This document shows, piece after piece, positions 49,829 to 57,492 of a stretch of 64,000 bases of DNA. The notes beneath the pieces are model-generated. The model was not told the origin of the DNA, ran no database searches, and worked only from the letters and a program-made list of their open reading frames with translations. This DNA is from Phytopseudomonas argentinensis (GTDB lineage: Bacteria > Pseudomonadota > Gammaproteobacteria > Pseudomonadales > Pseudomonadaceae), in the NCBI RefSeq assembly GCF_900113905.1, contig NZ_FORC01000003.1, positions 620,001 to 684,000 of the forward strand, read 5' to 3'. Both the position numbers and the translations under genes were made by a program. Numbering within the stretch: the stretch's first letter is position 1; each line of letters begins with the position of its first letter.

Positions 49829-50499
49829 TGATCCGATTCGAGCAGGTCGGCAAGCGTTACCCCAACGGCCATGTCGGGTTGCATGAGTTGAGTTTCCGCG
49901 TGCGCCGCGGCGAGTTTCTGTTCGTCACCGGCCACTCCGGCGCCGGCAAGAGCACCCTGCTGCGCCTGCTGCTGGCCATGGAGCGCCCGACCTCGGGCAA
50001 GCTGCTGCTGGCCGGCCAGGACCTGGGGCAGATCAGCAACGCGCAGATTCCCTTTCTGCGCCGGCAGATCGGCGTGGTGTTCCAGAACCACCAGCTGCTG
50101 TTCGACCGCAGCGTGTTCGATAACGTGGCCTTGCCGCTGCAGATCCTCGGCTTGTCCAAGAGCGATATCGGCCGTCGTGTCGGCGCGGCCCTGGAGCGGG
50201 TTTCCCTGAGCGACAAGGCCGAGCTGTACCCTGGCGATCTGTCGACCGGGCAGCAACAGCGCGTCGGCATCGCCCGCGCCATCGTCCATCGTCCGGCCCT
50301 GCTGCTGGCCGACGAACCCACCGGTAATCTCGACCCGCGTCTGGCGGCAGAAATCATGGGCGTATTCGAAGACATCAACCGTCTCGGCACCAGCGTGCTG
50401 ATCGCCAGTCACGACCTGGCGCTGATCGCGCGCATGCGTCACCGCATGCTCACCCTGCAACGCGGCCGCCTGATCGGCGATGGGGAGGCAGGCGAATGA
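49828..50499 (+). CDS. ftsE: Cell division ABC-type ATPase FtsE
   Basis: 223 residues. Walker A GHSGAGKST, Q-loop FQNHQLL, signature LSTGQQQRVGIARA, Walker B LLLADEPTGNLD and switch ASHD are all intact. FtsEX works at the divisome to control peptidoglycan hydrolases, not as a transporter. The ATG shares its first base with the end of the ftsY stop (TGATG) and has GGGAG upstream; a GTG one codon earlier is less likely. Confidence 0.97.
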   Translation: MIRFEQVGKRYPNGHVGLHELSFRVRRGEFLFVTGHSGAGKSTLLRLLLAMERPTSGKLLLAGQDLGQISNAQIPFLRRQIGVVFQNHQLLFDRSVFDNVALPLQILGLSKSDIGRRVGAALERVSLSDKAELYPGDLSTGQQQRVGIARAIVHRPALLLADEPTGNLDPRLAAEIMGVFEDINRLGTSVLIASHDLALIARMRHRMLTLQRGRLIGDGEAGE

Positions 50500-51512
50500 G
50501 TGCTTCGCGCATGCCGCCACCGCAGCCGTCGCAACGCGTAGGCGCGGCGCCCAAGAATGCCGAACCGCAAGGCCCGGACAACGAACCGGATTTCCGCACT
50601 CTGGCGCGCGCCTGGGTGGAAAGCCATCGGGCCAGCCTGGTCGACAGCTTGCGCCGCCTTGGAAAGCACCCGATCGGCAGCTTCTTTACCTGCCTGGTAA
50701 TGGCTGTGGCGCTGAGCTTGCCCATGGGCCTTTCGCTTTTACTCGGCAATGTCGAGCGTCTTGGCGGCACCTGGGAGCGTGCTGCGCAGATATCGGTGTT
50801 CCTCAAGATCGACGCCAGCGATAGTCAGGGCCAGGCCCTGCGCGAAGAGATCGCCGGCATGGACGACGTGGCTGAAGCCGAATGGATCAGTCGCGAAAAG
50901 GCTCTTGAAGAGTTTCAGCAGCAGTCCGGGTTGGGCGAAGCCCTCAAGGAGTTGCCGAGCAATCCGTTGCCCGGCGCTGTGCTGGTCACGCCCAAGGAGG
51001 TCGACAAGGCCACTCTTGAGGCGTTGCGTTTGCGTTTGGCAGAGCTGCCCAACGTGGAGCAGGCACAGCTGGACTTGGTCTGGGTCGAGCGTTTGAGCGC
51101 CATCCTCAAGTTGGGCGACCGTTTCGTTTTTGGCCTCACGGTTTTGCTGATCATGGCGCTGCTGCTGGTGATCGGTAACACCATCCGCCTGCATATCGAG
51201 AACCGGCGTACCGAGATCGAGGTGATCAAGCTGGTGGGCGGCACCGATAGCTATGTACGCCGGCCGTTCCTTTACATGGGTGCGCTGTATGGCCTGGGCG
51301 CCGGTGTGCTGGCGTGGCTGGTGCTGGCCTTTGGGCTGAACTGGTTGAACGATGCCGTGGTGCGCCTGTCCGGATTGTATGGCAGTGATTTCGCGTTGGC
51401 CGGTGTGCCGCCGGGTGACGGCTTCTCCCTATTGCTGGGGGCGGTGCTGTTGGGGTATATCGGTGCGTGGCTGGCGGTGGCGCGACATCTGAGGGAGCTT
51501 GCCCCCCGCTGA
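50496..51512 (+). CDS. ftsX: Cell division membrane protein FtsX
   Basis: 338 residues. A cytoplasmic N-terminus of about 60 residues, then membrane segment 1 (GSFFTCLVMAVALSLPMGLSLLL), a periplasmic domain (about 85-190) expected to contact EnvC-type activators, and three more segments at about 205-225, 250-275 and 300-325. The motif NTIRLHIENRRTEIEVIKLVGG is typical of the FtsX cytoplasmic loop that meets FtsE. The ATG overlaps ftsE by four bases. Confidence 0.96.
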   Translation: MSASRMPPPQPSQRVGAAPKNAEPQGPDNEPDFRTLARAWVESHRASLVDSLRRLGKHPIGSFFTCLVMAVALSLPMGLSLLLGNVERLGGTWERAAQISVFLKIDASDSQGQALREEIAGMDDVAEAEWISREKALEEFQQQSGLGEALKELPSNPLPGAVLVTPKEVDKATLEALRLRLAELPNVEQAQLDLVWVERLSAILKLGDRFVFGLTVLLIMALLLVIGNTIRLHIENRRTEIEVIKLVGGTDSYVRRPFLYMGALYGLGAGVLAWLVLAFGLNWLNDAVVRLSGLYGSDFALAGVPPGDGFSLLLGAVLLGYIGAWLAVARHLRELAPR

Positions 51513-51520
51513 GGCGCCGT

Positions 51521-51641
51521 CAAAGATTGCTGCGCGTCGGCCATGCGGCGTTGAAAGCAGGCTCGGAATGCTCATGTACAAAAGTACACTCTGCTTCCTC
51601 GCCTCCTTTCACCTTGCATGGCTCTAGCTCGCGAATCTTTG
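51521..51641. repeat. Palindromic intergenic element, copy C
   Basis: Termini CAAAGATTGC (51521) and GCGAATCTTTG (ending 51641). The core GGCTCGGAATGCTCATGTAC, AAAAGTACACT and CTTGCATGGCTCTAGCTCGC is shared with copy D (55207-55338); the central part CTCxxAATGCTCATGTAC is shared with copies A and B. It follows ftsX by 8 bp and precedes the rpoH promoter. Confidence 0.82.
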
Positions 51642-51710
51642 GGCCAAGTTATCAGGCTGTTTGAGGCTGGCTCAAGTTATTGATTTGGTTGATATTGACT
51701 ATTGGCCGGG

Positions 51711-51737
51711 GAACCAGGATGGTGGCTTCCGGTCATA
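51711..51737 (+). promoter_or_regulatory. Candidate AlgU/RpoE-type promoter for rpoH
   Basis: GAACCA and TCATA are separated by 16 bp, a moderate fit to the extracytoplasmic sigma pattern GAACTT-N16-TCTGA. Further down, TGCTACACT (51746-51754) could be an extended -10 for sigma-70. In P. aeruginosa rpoH is known to have both sigma-70 and AlgU-dependent transcription. Neither assignment is strong by sequence alone. Confidence 0.35.
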
Positions 51738-51783
51738 TTGCGCAGTGCTACACTGCGTATGTTTCGTGAATCGGAGGATTCGA

Positions 51784-52638
51784 ATGTCCACTTCCTTGCA
51801 ACCTGTTCATGCTCTGGTTCCAGGCGCCAACCTGGAAGCTTACGTGCATGCCGTTAACAGCATTCCGCTGCTGACGCCCGAGCAGGAGCGCGAACTGGCC
51901 GGTAATCTCTTCTACAAGCAGGACCTCGACGCAGCTCGCCAGATGGTATTGGCGCACCTGCGTTTCGTCGTGCATATCGCGCGCAGTTACTCCGGCTACG
52001 GGCTGGCCCAGGCCGACCTGATCCAGGAAGGCAATGTAGGCCTGATGAAGGCGGTCAAGCGCTTCAATCCCGAGATGGGTGTACGCCTGGTGTCGTTCGC
52101 CGTGCACTGGATTCGTGCGGAAATCCACGAGTTCATTCTCAAGAACTGGCGGATCGTCAAGGTCGCCACCACCAAGGCACAACGCAAGCTGTTCTTCAAT
52201 CTGCGCAGTCAGAAGAAGCGCCTGGCCTGGTTGAACAACGACGAAGTCAACGCCGTTGCCGAAAGCCTGGGTGTCGAAGCGCGCGAAGTGCGTGAGATGG
52301 AAAGTCGCCTGACAGGCCAGGACATGGCCTTCGACCCGGCAGCCGATGCCGATGACGACAGCGCTTTCCAGTCGCCAGCCCAGTATCTGGAAGATCATCG
52401 TTACGATCCGGCTCGGCAGATGGAAGACGAAGACTGGAGCGATACCTCCAGTGCCAACCTGCATGAGGCCCTCGAGGCGCTCGACGAGCGCAGCCGCGAC
52501 ATCCTGCAGCAACGCTGGTTGGCCGAGGAAAAGGCCACGCTGCACGAGTTGGCGGCCAAGTACAACGTCTCGGCCGAGCGTATCCGTCAGTTGGAGAAGA
52601 ACGCGATGAACAAGCTCAAGGGCTCCATCGCCGCCTGA
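51784..52638 (+). CDS. rpoH: Heat-shock sigma factor sigma-32
   Basis: 284 residues from ATG 51784, preceded by GGAGG. Region 2 has LRFVVHIARSYSGYGLAQADLIQEGNVGLMKAVKRFNPEMGVRLVSFAVHWIRAEI; the RpoH box QRKLFFNLR is present, and region 4 ends the protein (LHELAAKYNVSAERIRQLEKNAMNKLK). Directs heat-shock gene transcription. It is next to ftsX, as in most gammaproteobacteria, and is ended by an intrinsic terminator. Confidence 0.98.
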   Translation: MSTSLQPVHALVPGANLEAYVHAVNSIPLLTPEQERELAGNLFYKQDLDAARQMVLAHLRFVVHIARSYSGYGLAQADLIQEGNVGLMKAVKRFNPEMGVRLVSFAVHWIRAEIHEFILKNWRIVKVATTKAQRKLFFNLRSQKKRLAWLNNDEVNAVAESLGVEAREVREMESRLTGQDMAFDPAADADDDSAFQSPAQYLEDHRYDPARQMEDEDWSDTSSANLHEALEALDERSRDILQQRWLAEEKATLHELAAKYNVSAERIRQLEKNAMNKLKGSIAA

Positions 52639-52654
52639 TCCGGCCTGCAACACC

Positions 52655-52687
52655 AAAACGCCCAGACTCTGTTCGGGGCGTTTTTGT
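52655..52687 (+). terminator. Rho-independent terminator of rpoH
   Basis: AAAACGCCC pairs with GGGCGTTTT across a 12-base loop and is followed by T-rich sequence, about 15 bp after the stop codon. Confidence 0.85.
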
Positions 52688-52717
52688 TTGGGGGTGAAAG
52701 ATGGCGGAGCGGGTATT

Positions 52718-52804
52718 TGTGAGAGCGGGCGGGGACGCCTAGTCCAGGCCCGCGAAATGGATTTCCCTGGAAGTGAAGTTCGCGGGCATGGCCCGCTCCC
52801 ACAG
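52718..52804. repeat. REP-like palindromic element, copy 3
   Basis: Starts TGTGAGAGCGGGC, contains GGGGACGCCTAGTCCAGGCC and CGCGGGCATGGCCCGC, ends GCTCCCACA. Shares its end words and GACGCCTxGTCC with the copies at 7654-7716 and 23249-23314. It lies between rpoH and mtgA. Confidence 0.75.
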
Positions 52805-52841
52805 AGAGCAGAATGCTGGCTTCTTTAGCTTTTCAGTCTGG

Positions 52842-53564
52842 CTACTTAGCCCACCAGGCCGGCCGCGGTGCTGCCAACTGATCGAGATAGTGACTGCCAC
52901 CCAGCTGGCGCATCTGTCGGCGAATCCAGTTGGCGCGCTGATTGACGTAACCACTGGGGCGACCGGCATCGTACTGCCGCGGGTTGGGCAGCACGGCCGC
53001 AAGCAGGCTGGCCTGACGCGTCGACAGGTAAGAGGCGCCGATATTGAAATGGTGCCGAGCCGCGGCCTCGGCACCGAATACGCCATCGGCCCATTCCGCG
53101 CTGTTGAGGTAGACCTCGAGGATGCGCTCCTTGGGCCACAACAGTTCGATCAGCGCCGTGAACCACACCTCGATACCCTTGCGCAGCCAGCTACGGCCGG
53201 ACCACAGGAACAGGTTCTTGGCCACCTGTTGGCTGAGGGTGCTGGCACCGCGTACCGAGCCGCCCTGCTGGTTGTGCGACAACGCTACCTTGATCGCCTC
53301 GACGTCGAAGCCCCAGTGCTGGGCGAACTTCTGGTCTTCGCTGGCGATCACAGCGATCTTCAGGTCATCCGGCAGCTGATCCCAGGAGCGCCAGGTGCGT
53401 TGCAGGTCGATGGGCTTGCCGTCGACCCAGGATTCGATCTTGCGCTCGACCATCAGCGCCGTGCCCGGTGGCGGCACCCAGCGCAGGGCGAGCACCAGCA
53501 GGATGGAGCCGGCAATGAACCAGAGCAGCAACTTCAGCAGGAGGCGGCGAAGGGATCGGAGCAT
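52842..53564 (-). CDS. mtgA: Monofunctional peptidoglycan glycosyltransferase
   Basis: Polymerises lipid II glycan strands at the inner membrane. 240 residues with one N-terminal membrane segment (LLLKLLLWFIAGSILLVLALRWV) and a GT51 domain: IASEDQKFAQHWGFD with the catalytic glutamate, GASTLSQQVAKNLFLWSGRSW, RILEVYLNSAEW and RQASLLAAVLPNPRQYD. All five GT51 motifs are visible. There is no transpeptidase domain. Transcribed alone. Confidence 0.96.
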   Translation of the reverse strand: MLRSLRRLLLKLLLWFIAGSILLVLALRWVPPPGTALMVERKIESWVDGKPIDLQRTWRSWDQLPDDLKIAVIASEDQKFAQHWGFDVEAIKVALSHNQQGGSVRGASTLSQQVAKNLFLWSGRSWLRKGIEVWFTALIELLWPKERILEVYLNSAEWADGVFGAEAAARHHFNIGASYLSTRQASLLAAVLPNPRQYDAGRPSGYVNQRANWIRRQMRQLGGSHYLDQLAAPRPAWWAK

Positions 53565-53707
53565 GCGCAGGGAGCCAGGCTTGATGGCCGTTTAGTATAC
53601 GGCGCCTGGTGGTGTTGCGGACAACGCTGCGGCAATCCGGGGCGCGCGTCTTGGCGGGTGTCGGCGTAAACTGCATCCTCGTTAATGTCGCGATCGGTGA
53701 GGACGCT

Positions 53708-54079
53708 ATGGTTCGCCTGTGGTTGTTGCTGTCGGCCTTCGCCGGCTTTTCCGGGGTTGCGCTGGGCGCCTTCGCCGCCCATGGCCTGAAGAGCAGGCTG
53801 AGCGCCGAGTACCTGGCCGTGTTCCAGACCGGCACTCACTACCAACTGATCCATGCCCTGGCCCTGCTGGGCGTGGCCATCCTGGCGCTGGTTGCGCCGG
53901 GGCGCCTGGTGAATCTGGCCGGGTTTTTTTTCGCCGCCGGGATCCTGCTGTTCTCGGGTAGCCTGTACCTGCTGACCCTCAGTGGCATCAGCAAGCTGGG
54001 CATCATCACCCCCTTTGGCGGCCTGGCCTTTCTGGCCGGCTGGGCGTGCCTGGGCCTGCTGGCCTGGCGCATGGCCTGA
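53708..54079 (+). CDS. DUF423 membrane protein (YgdD-like)
   Basis: 123 residues from ATG 53708 with GAGG upstream. Four hydrophobic segments. The family signatures are GALGAFAAHGL-like (GVALGAFAAHGLKSRL), FQTGTHYQLIHALALL and FAAGILLFSGSLYLL, then ITPFGGLAFLAGW. Function of the family is unknown. Transcribed rightwards, 82 bp ahead of thiS. Confidence 0.9.
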   Translation: MVRLWLLLSAFAGFSGVALGAFAAHGLKSRLSAEYLAVFQTGTHYQLIHALALLGVAILALVAPGRLVNLAGFFFAAGILLFSGSLYLLTLSGISKLGIITPFGGLAFLAGWACLGLLAWRMA

Positions 54080-54100
54080 GACCAATGGCAGGCCTGCGCC

Positions 54101-54129
54101 TTGGTCATCGCCGGGGATCGGGCTAGAAT
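54101..54129 (+). promoter_or_regulatory. Candidate sigma-70 promoter for thiSG
   Basis: TTGGTC at 54101-54106 and TAGAAT at 54124-54129 with 17 bp between, 33 bp before the thiS ATG. No thiamine riboswitch is visible in the short leader. Confidence 0.4.
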
Positions 54130-54161
54130 GCCGGCCCTTTCTCCTGTTGTGACGGGTCGCC

Positions 54162-54362
54162 ATGCATATCCAGTTGAACGGTGAAACCCTCGAGCTGCCC
54201 GAAGGTGCCAGTGTCGCCGACCTGATCGAGCGCCTGGAGCTGAGCGGGCGCCGCGTGGCGGTCGAGCGCAACCTCGATATCGTGCCGCGCAGCCAGTACG
54301 CCAGCACGGCGCTGGCCGACGGTGATCGCCTCGAAGTGGTCCATGCCATCGGCGGCGGTTGA
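54162..54362 (+). CDS. thiS: Sulfur carrier protein ThiS
   Basis: 66 residues with a ubiquitin-like fold, ending VVHAIGGG; the C-terminal Gly-Gly is adenylated and converted to the thiocarboxylate that supplies sulfur for the thiazole ring of thiamine. The N-terminal MHIQLNGETLELPEGASVADLIERL is a standard ThiS start. Followed by thiG after 42 bp. Confidence 0.96.
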   Translation: MHIQLNGETLELPEGASVADLIERLELSGRRVAVERNLDIVPRSQYASTALADGDRLEVVHAIGGG

Positions 54363-54404
54363 GCCCGGCGCCGCGCCCTTCCAACTTACTGCAGAGGAAT
54401 CTCC

Positions 54405-55199
54405 ATGAGCCACGCTGTCAGCGACAAGCCCTTTACCCTGGCCGGCCGCACCTACCAGTCGCGTCTGCTGGTCGGCACTGGTAAATACAAGGATCTCGAC
54501 GAAACCCGCGACGCCATCGAGGCCTCGGGTGCGGAGATCGTCACCGTGGCGGTGCGCCGTACCAATATCGGCCAGAATCCGGGCGAGCCGAATCTGCTCG
54601 ACGTGATCTCGCCGGATCGCTACACCATCCTGCCCAATACCGCCGGCTGCTACGACGCCGTCGAGGCCGTGCGCACCTGCCGCCTGGCCCGCGAGCTGCT
54701 CGACGGCCACAAGCTGGTCAAGCTGGAAGTGCTGGCCGACCAGAAGACCCTGTTCCCAAACGTGATCGAAACCCTCAAGGCCGCCGAAGTGCTGGTCAAG
54801 GAAGGCTTCGATGTGATGGTTTACACCAGTGATGACCCGATCATCGCCCGCCAGCTCGCCGACATGGGCTGCATCGCCGTGATGCCCCTGGCCGGCCTGA
54901 TCGGCACCGGCCTGGGCATCTGCAACCCCTACAACCTGCGCATCATCCTCGAAGAGGCCAAGGTGCCCGTGCTGGTCGATGCCGGCGTCGGCACGGCGTC
55001 CGACGCGACCATCGCCATGGAACTGGGCTGCGAGGCGGTGCTGATGAACAGCGCCATCGCCCATGCCCAGCATCCGGTGCTGATGGCCCAGGCCATGAAA
55101 TACGCCATCGAGGCAGGCCGCCTGGCCTACCTGGCCGGGCGTATGCCGAAGAAGCTCTATGCCAGCGCGTCTTCCCCCTTGGAGGGGCTGATCCGCTGA
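54405..55199 (+). CDS. thiG: Thiazole synthase ThiG
   Basis: Condenses deoxyxylulose phosphate, dehydroglycine and ThiS thiocarboxylate to the thiazole phosphate. 264 residues, TIM barrel. The Schiff-base lysine is expected in LVKLEVLADQKTLFPN (about residue 104), and the phosphate-binding part is VDAGVGTASDATIAMELGCEAVLMNSAIA. Starts with AGAGGAA upstream. With thiS it forms a two-gene unit; thiF, thiE and thiC are not in the window. Confidence 0.97.
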   Translation: MSHAVSDKPFTLAGRTYQSRLLVGTGKYKDLDETRDAIEASGAEIVTVAVRRTNIGQNPGEPNLLDVISPDRYTILPNTAGCYDAVEAVRTCRLARELLDGHKLVKLEVLADQKTLFPNVIETLKAAEVLVKEGFDVMVYTSDDPIIARQLADMGCIAVMPLAGLIGTGLGICNPYNLRIILEEAKVPVLVDAGVGTASDATIAMELGCEAVLMNSAIAHAQHPVLMAQAMKYAIEAGRLAYLAGRMPKKLYASASSPLEGLIR

Positions 55200-55206
55200 C
55201 TCTCCA

Positions 55207-55338
55207 CGATCAGCTGCGCGTCGGCCCTGCTGCGTTGAAAACAGGCTCGGAATGCTCATGTACAAAAGTACACTCCGCTTCCTCGCCTGTTTTTGCGGGG
55301 CCGCCTAGGCCTTGCATGGCTCTAGCTCGCAAGATCGT
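55207..55338. repeat. Palindromic intergenic element, copy D
   Basis: Shares GCTGCGCGTCGGCC, GGCTCGGAATGCTCATGTAC, AAAAGTACACTCCGCTTCCT and CTTGCATGGCTCTAGCTCGC with copy C, and has CGATC / GATCG near its ends. It carries a 14-bp GC-rich insertion (GCGGGGCCGCCTAGG) compared with copy C. Located between thiG and trmB, eight bases after the thiG stop. Confidence 0.82.
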
Positions 55339-55387
55339 TTAGCTGCCCCCCTTTATCAATTTAATACCTGCGTTGCCGAGTGTCCCA

Positions 55388-56104
55388 ATGAGCGATATCG
55401 AACAAACCCCAGCCGAAGAAACCCCACGGCACATGCGCGCCATCAAGAGTTTCGTGATGCGTGCCGGACGCATGACCGAAGGCCAGCAGCGTGGCTTCGA
55501 CCAGGGGCTGCCGAAATTCGGCCTGGAGTTGAGCGATGGCATGCAGGATTTCGACGCGGTGTTCGGGCGCCAGGCGCCGCGCACCTTCGAAATCGGCTTT
55601 GGCATGGGTCACTCCACGTTGGAAATGGCCGCCGCCGCGCCTGAGCAGGATTTTATCGGTGTGGAAGTGCACCGGCCTGGCGTGGGCGCCTTGCTCAATG
55701 GGGTGATGACGCAGAACCTGACCAACCTGCGCGTATACAGCTGCGATGCCCTGGAAGTACTGCGTCAGTGCGTGCCCGACGCCAGCCTCGACCGCGTGCT
55801 GCTGTTCTTCCCCGATCCCTGGCACAAGGCGCGGCATAACAAGCGCCGCATCGTGCAGCCGGCGTTCGCCGAGCTGGTCCGCCAGAAGCTCAAGGTCGGC
55901 GGCGTGCTGCACATGGCTACCGACTGGGAGCCCTATGCCGAATACATGCTGGAGGTGATGAACGTGGCACCCGGTTATCGCAACCTCGCCGCCGACGGGC
56001 GCTGCGTCGAACGCCCGGCCGAGCGCCCGGTGACCAAGTTCGAACGTCGCGGCGAGCGCCTCGGCCACGGCGTCTGGGACCTCAAGTTCGAGCGCATCGA
56101 CTGA
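55388..56104 (+). CDS. trmB: tRNA (guanine-46 N7)-methyltransferase
   Basis: 238 residues from ATG 55388 (an in-frame TTG at 55373 is weaker). The segments RAIKSFVMRAGRMTEGQ, FEIGFGMGHSTLEMA (SAM site) and VLLFFPDPWHKARHNKRRIVQP are diagnostic of TrmB. Makes m7G46 in the variable loop of several tRNAs. Follows thiG after the repeat element, matching the usual Pseudomonas order. Confidence 0.97.
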   Translation: MSDIEQTPAEETPRHMRAIKSFVMRAGRMTEGQQRGFDQGLPKFGLELSDGMQDFDAVFGRQAPRTFEIGFGMGHSTLEMAAAAPEQDFIGVEVHRPGVGALLNGVMTQNLTNLRVYSCDALEVLRQCVPDASLDRVLLFFPDPWHKARHNKRRIVQPAFAELVRQKLKVGGVLHMATDWEPYAEYMLEVMNVAPGYRNLAADGRCVERPAERPVTKFERRGERLGHGVWDLKFERID

Positions 56105-56108
56105 GCTT

Positions 56109-56453
56109 ATGACTCGCCTGTCGAGGCGTCAGGCCCGCCGCGCCGGCCATGCACGCCATCGTCCGCAATGGCAGATGCCCCAGCCCAGCGCTCGCGCGGC
56201 CTGGGCAGCGCGCCTGCTGTTGCCGGTGACGGCGCTGGTCATGGCGGTCTGCGCTGCGGCGCTGCTGTTCACGGTGGGGCAGGCGCTGCATAGCGGCGTG
56301 GCCATCTCACCGTCTAGAATCGGCCCGGCGACCTTTTACCCGCTTGCCACCCACCCACTGGGCTATTGCCTGACGTTGCTGCTGCACAGCTTGATCGCCT
56401 TTGCCATGGCCGGGGCGAGCTGGTTCTGCTGGCGCATGTCGCGGCAGGGCTGA
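56109..56453 (+). CDS. Small two-segment membrane protein
   Basis: 114 residues. A basic, His/Arg-rich N-terminus of about 34 residues, then hydrophobic segments at about 35-57 (LLLPVTALVMAVCAAALLFTV) and 84-106 (LGYCLTLLLHSLIAFAMAGASW). No family recognised. It begins 4 bp after the trmB stop, so it is likely co-transcribed. Its stop abuts the stop of the convergent EamA gene (TGATCA). Confidence 0.7.
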   Translation: MTRLSRRQARRAGHARHRPQWQMPQPSARAAWAARLLLPVTALVMAVCAAALLFTVGQALHSGVAISPSRIGPATFYPLATHPLGYCLTLLLHSLIAFAMAGASWFCWRMSRQG

Positions 56454-57338
56454 TCAGGCCGTGGCGCCGCGCAGTTGTTGCAGCAGGCGCGGGCCAAACA
56501 CGTTGATCAGCAAACCGAGCATGACGATGGCCGCGCCGAGCCACTGCACGGTGCTCAGTGCCTCGCCGAGAAACAGCCACGCCGAGCTGAGGCCGACCAC
56601 CGGCACCAGCAGCGAGAACGGCGCCACCTGGCTGGCCGGGTAGCGCGACAGCAGGCGGCTCCACAGGCCATAGCCGAGCAGGGTGGCGATAAAGGCCAGG
56701 TAGGCGATGGCCAGCAGCGAGCTGAGAGAAATGCTGCGCAGTGCCGCTTCGATCTGCGCTGGTCCCTCCAGTATTAGCGACAGGGCCAGGAACGGCAGCG
56801 GCGGAATCAGGCTGCCCCAGACCACCAGGCTGACCAGGTTGACCTTGCCGATGCGCTTGGTGACCACGTTGCCCAGGCCCCACATCGCCGCTGCGCACAG
56901 GGTCAGCACGAAACCGGCCAGGGTAAAGGCGCGCCCGCTTTCGCTACCGATCAGCAGCAGGCCGGCCGCCGCTACCACCAGGCCGATCAGGCTGCTGCGA
57001 CGTACCGTTTCGCCAATGAACAGTGCCGCGAAACCCAGGGTGAAGAACGCCTGCGCCTGCAGCACCAGCGACGCCAGGCCGGCCGGCATGCCGACGTACA
57101 TGGCCGAGAACAGAAAGGCGAACTGCCCCAGGGAAATGGTCAGGCCGTAAGCCAGCAGCCAGCGCAGCGGCATGTCCGGACGGCGGATGAACAGAATGGC
57201 GGGAAAGGCGGCGAGCATGAAGCGCAGGGCGCCGAGCAGCATGGGCGGCACACCCTCGAGGCCGACCTTGATGATCACGAAATTGACGCCCCAGGCGACG
57301 ATCACCACAGCGGCCAGCAGGATATCCTTGGGTGTCAT
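56454..57338 (-). CDS. EamA-family transporter
   Basis: 294 residues from ATG 57338 with GAGG eight bases upstream; an open extension to 57401 is not supported. Ten membrane segments in two repeats. The sequence VVIVAWGVNFVIIKVGLEGVPPMLLGALRFMLAAFPAILFI is typical of EamA (O-acetylserine/cysteine exporter) relatives, and the second half has LLGYGLWSRLLSRYPASQVAPFSLLVPVVG. Cysteine-pathway export is likely by analogy but not shown. Transcribed leftwards, away from crc's terminator. Confidence 0.9.
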   Translation of the reverse strand: MTPKDILLAAVVIVAWGVNFVIIKVGLEGVPPMLLGALRFMLAAFPAILFIRRPDMPLRWLLAYGLTISLGQFAFLFSAMYVGMPAGLASLVLQAQAFFTLGFAALFIGETVRRSSLIGLVVAAAGLLLIGSESGRAFTLAGFVLTLCAAAMWGLGNVVTKRIGKVNLVSLVVWGSLIPPLPFLALSLILEGPAQIEAALRSISLSSLLAIAYLAFIATLLGYGLWSRLLSRYPASQVAPFSLLVPVVGLSSAWLFLGEALSTVQWLGAAIVMLGLLINVFGPRLLQQLRGATA

Positions 57339-57440
57339 GGGCGCGGCCTCGGGTGGTGGTATGCGGACCCCCAGGCTAGCGCGGATGGACTGGGCTGACA
57401 CGCCACAGTTGGCGGCATTTTTCCCAATACAGCGTTACAC

Positions 57441-57472
57441 AAATAAAAACGCCCCGAGCGGGTCGGGGCGTT
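57441..57472 (-). terminator. Rho-independent terminator of crc
   Basis: On the minus strand AACGCCCCGA, loop CCCGC, TCGGGGCGTT is followed by TTTATTTG. It begins about 20 bp after the crc stop. Confidence 0.9.
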
Positions 57473-57492
57473 CTGGCTTTCGACAGTCGCGA

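Noticed and set aside
54079..54161. Thiamine (TPP) riboswitch before thiS
   Set aside because: The leader is too short (33 bp after the candidate promoter) and lacks the conserved CUGAGA and ACCUGAxxxGGxUxAUxCC blocks.
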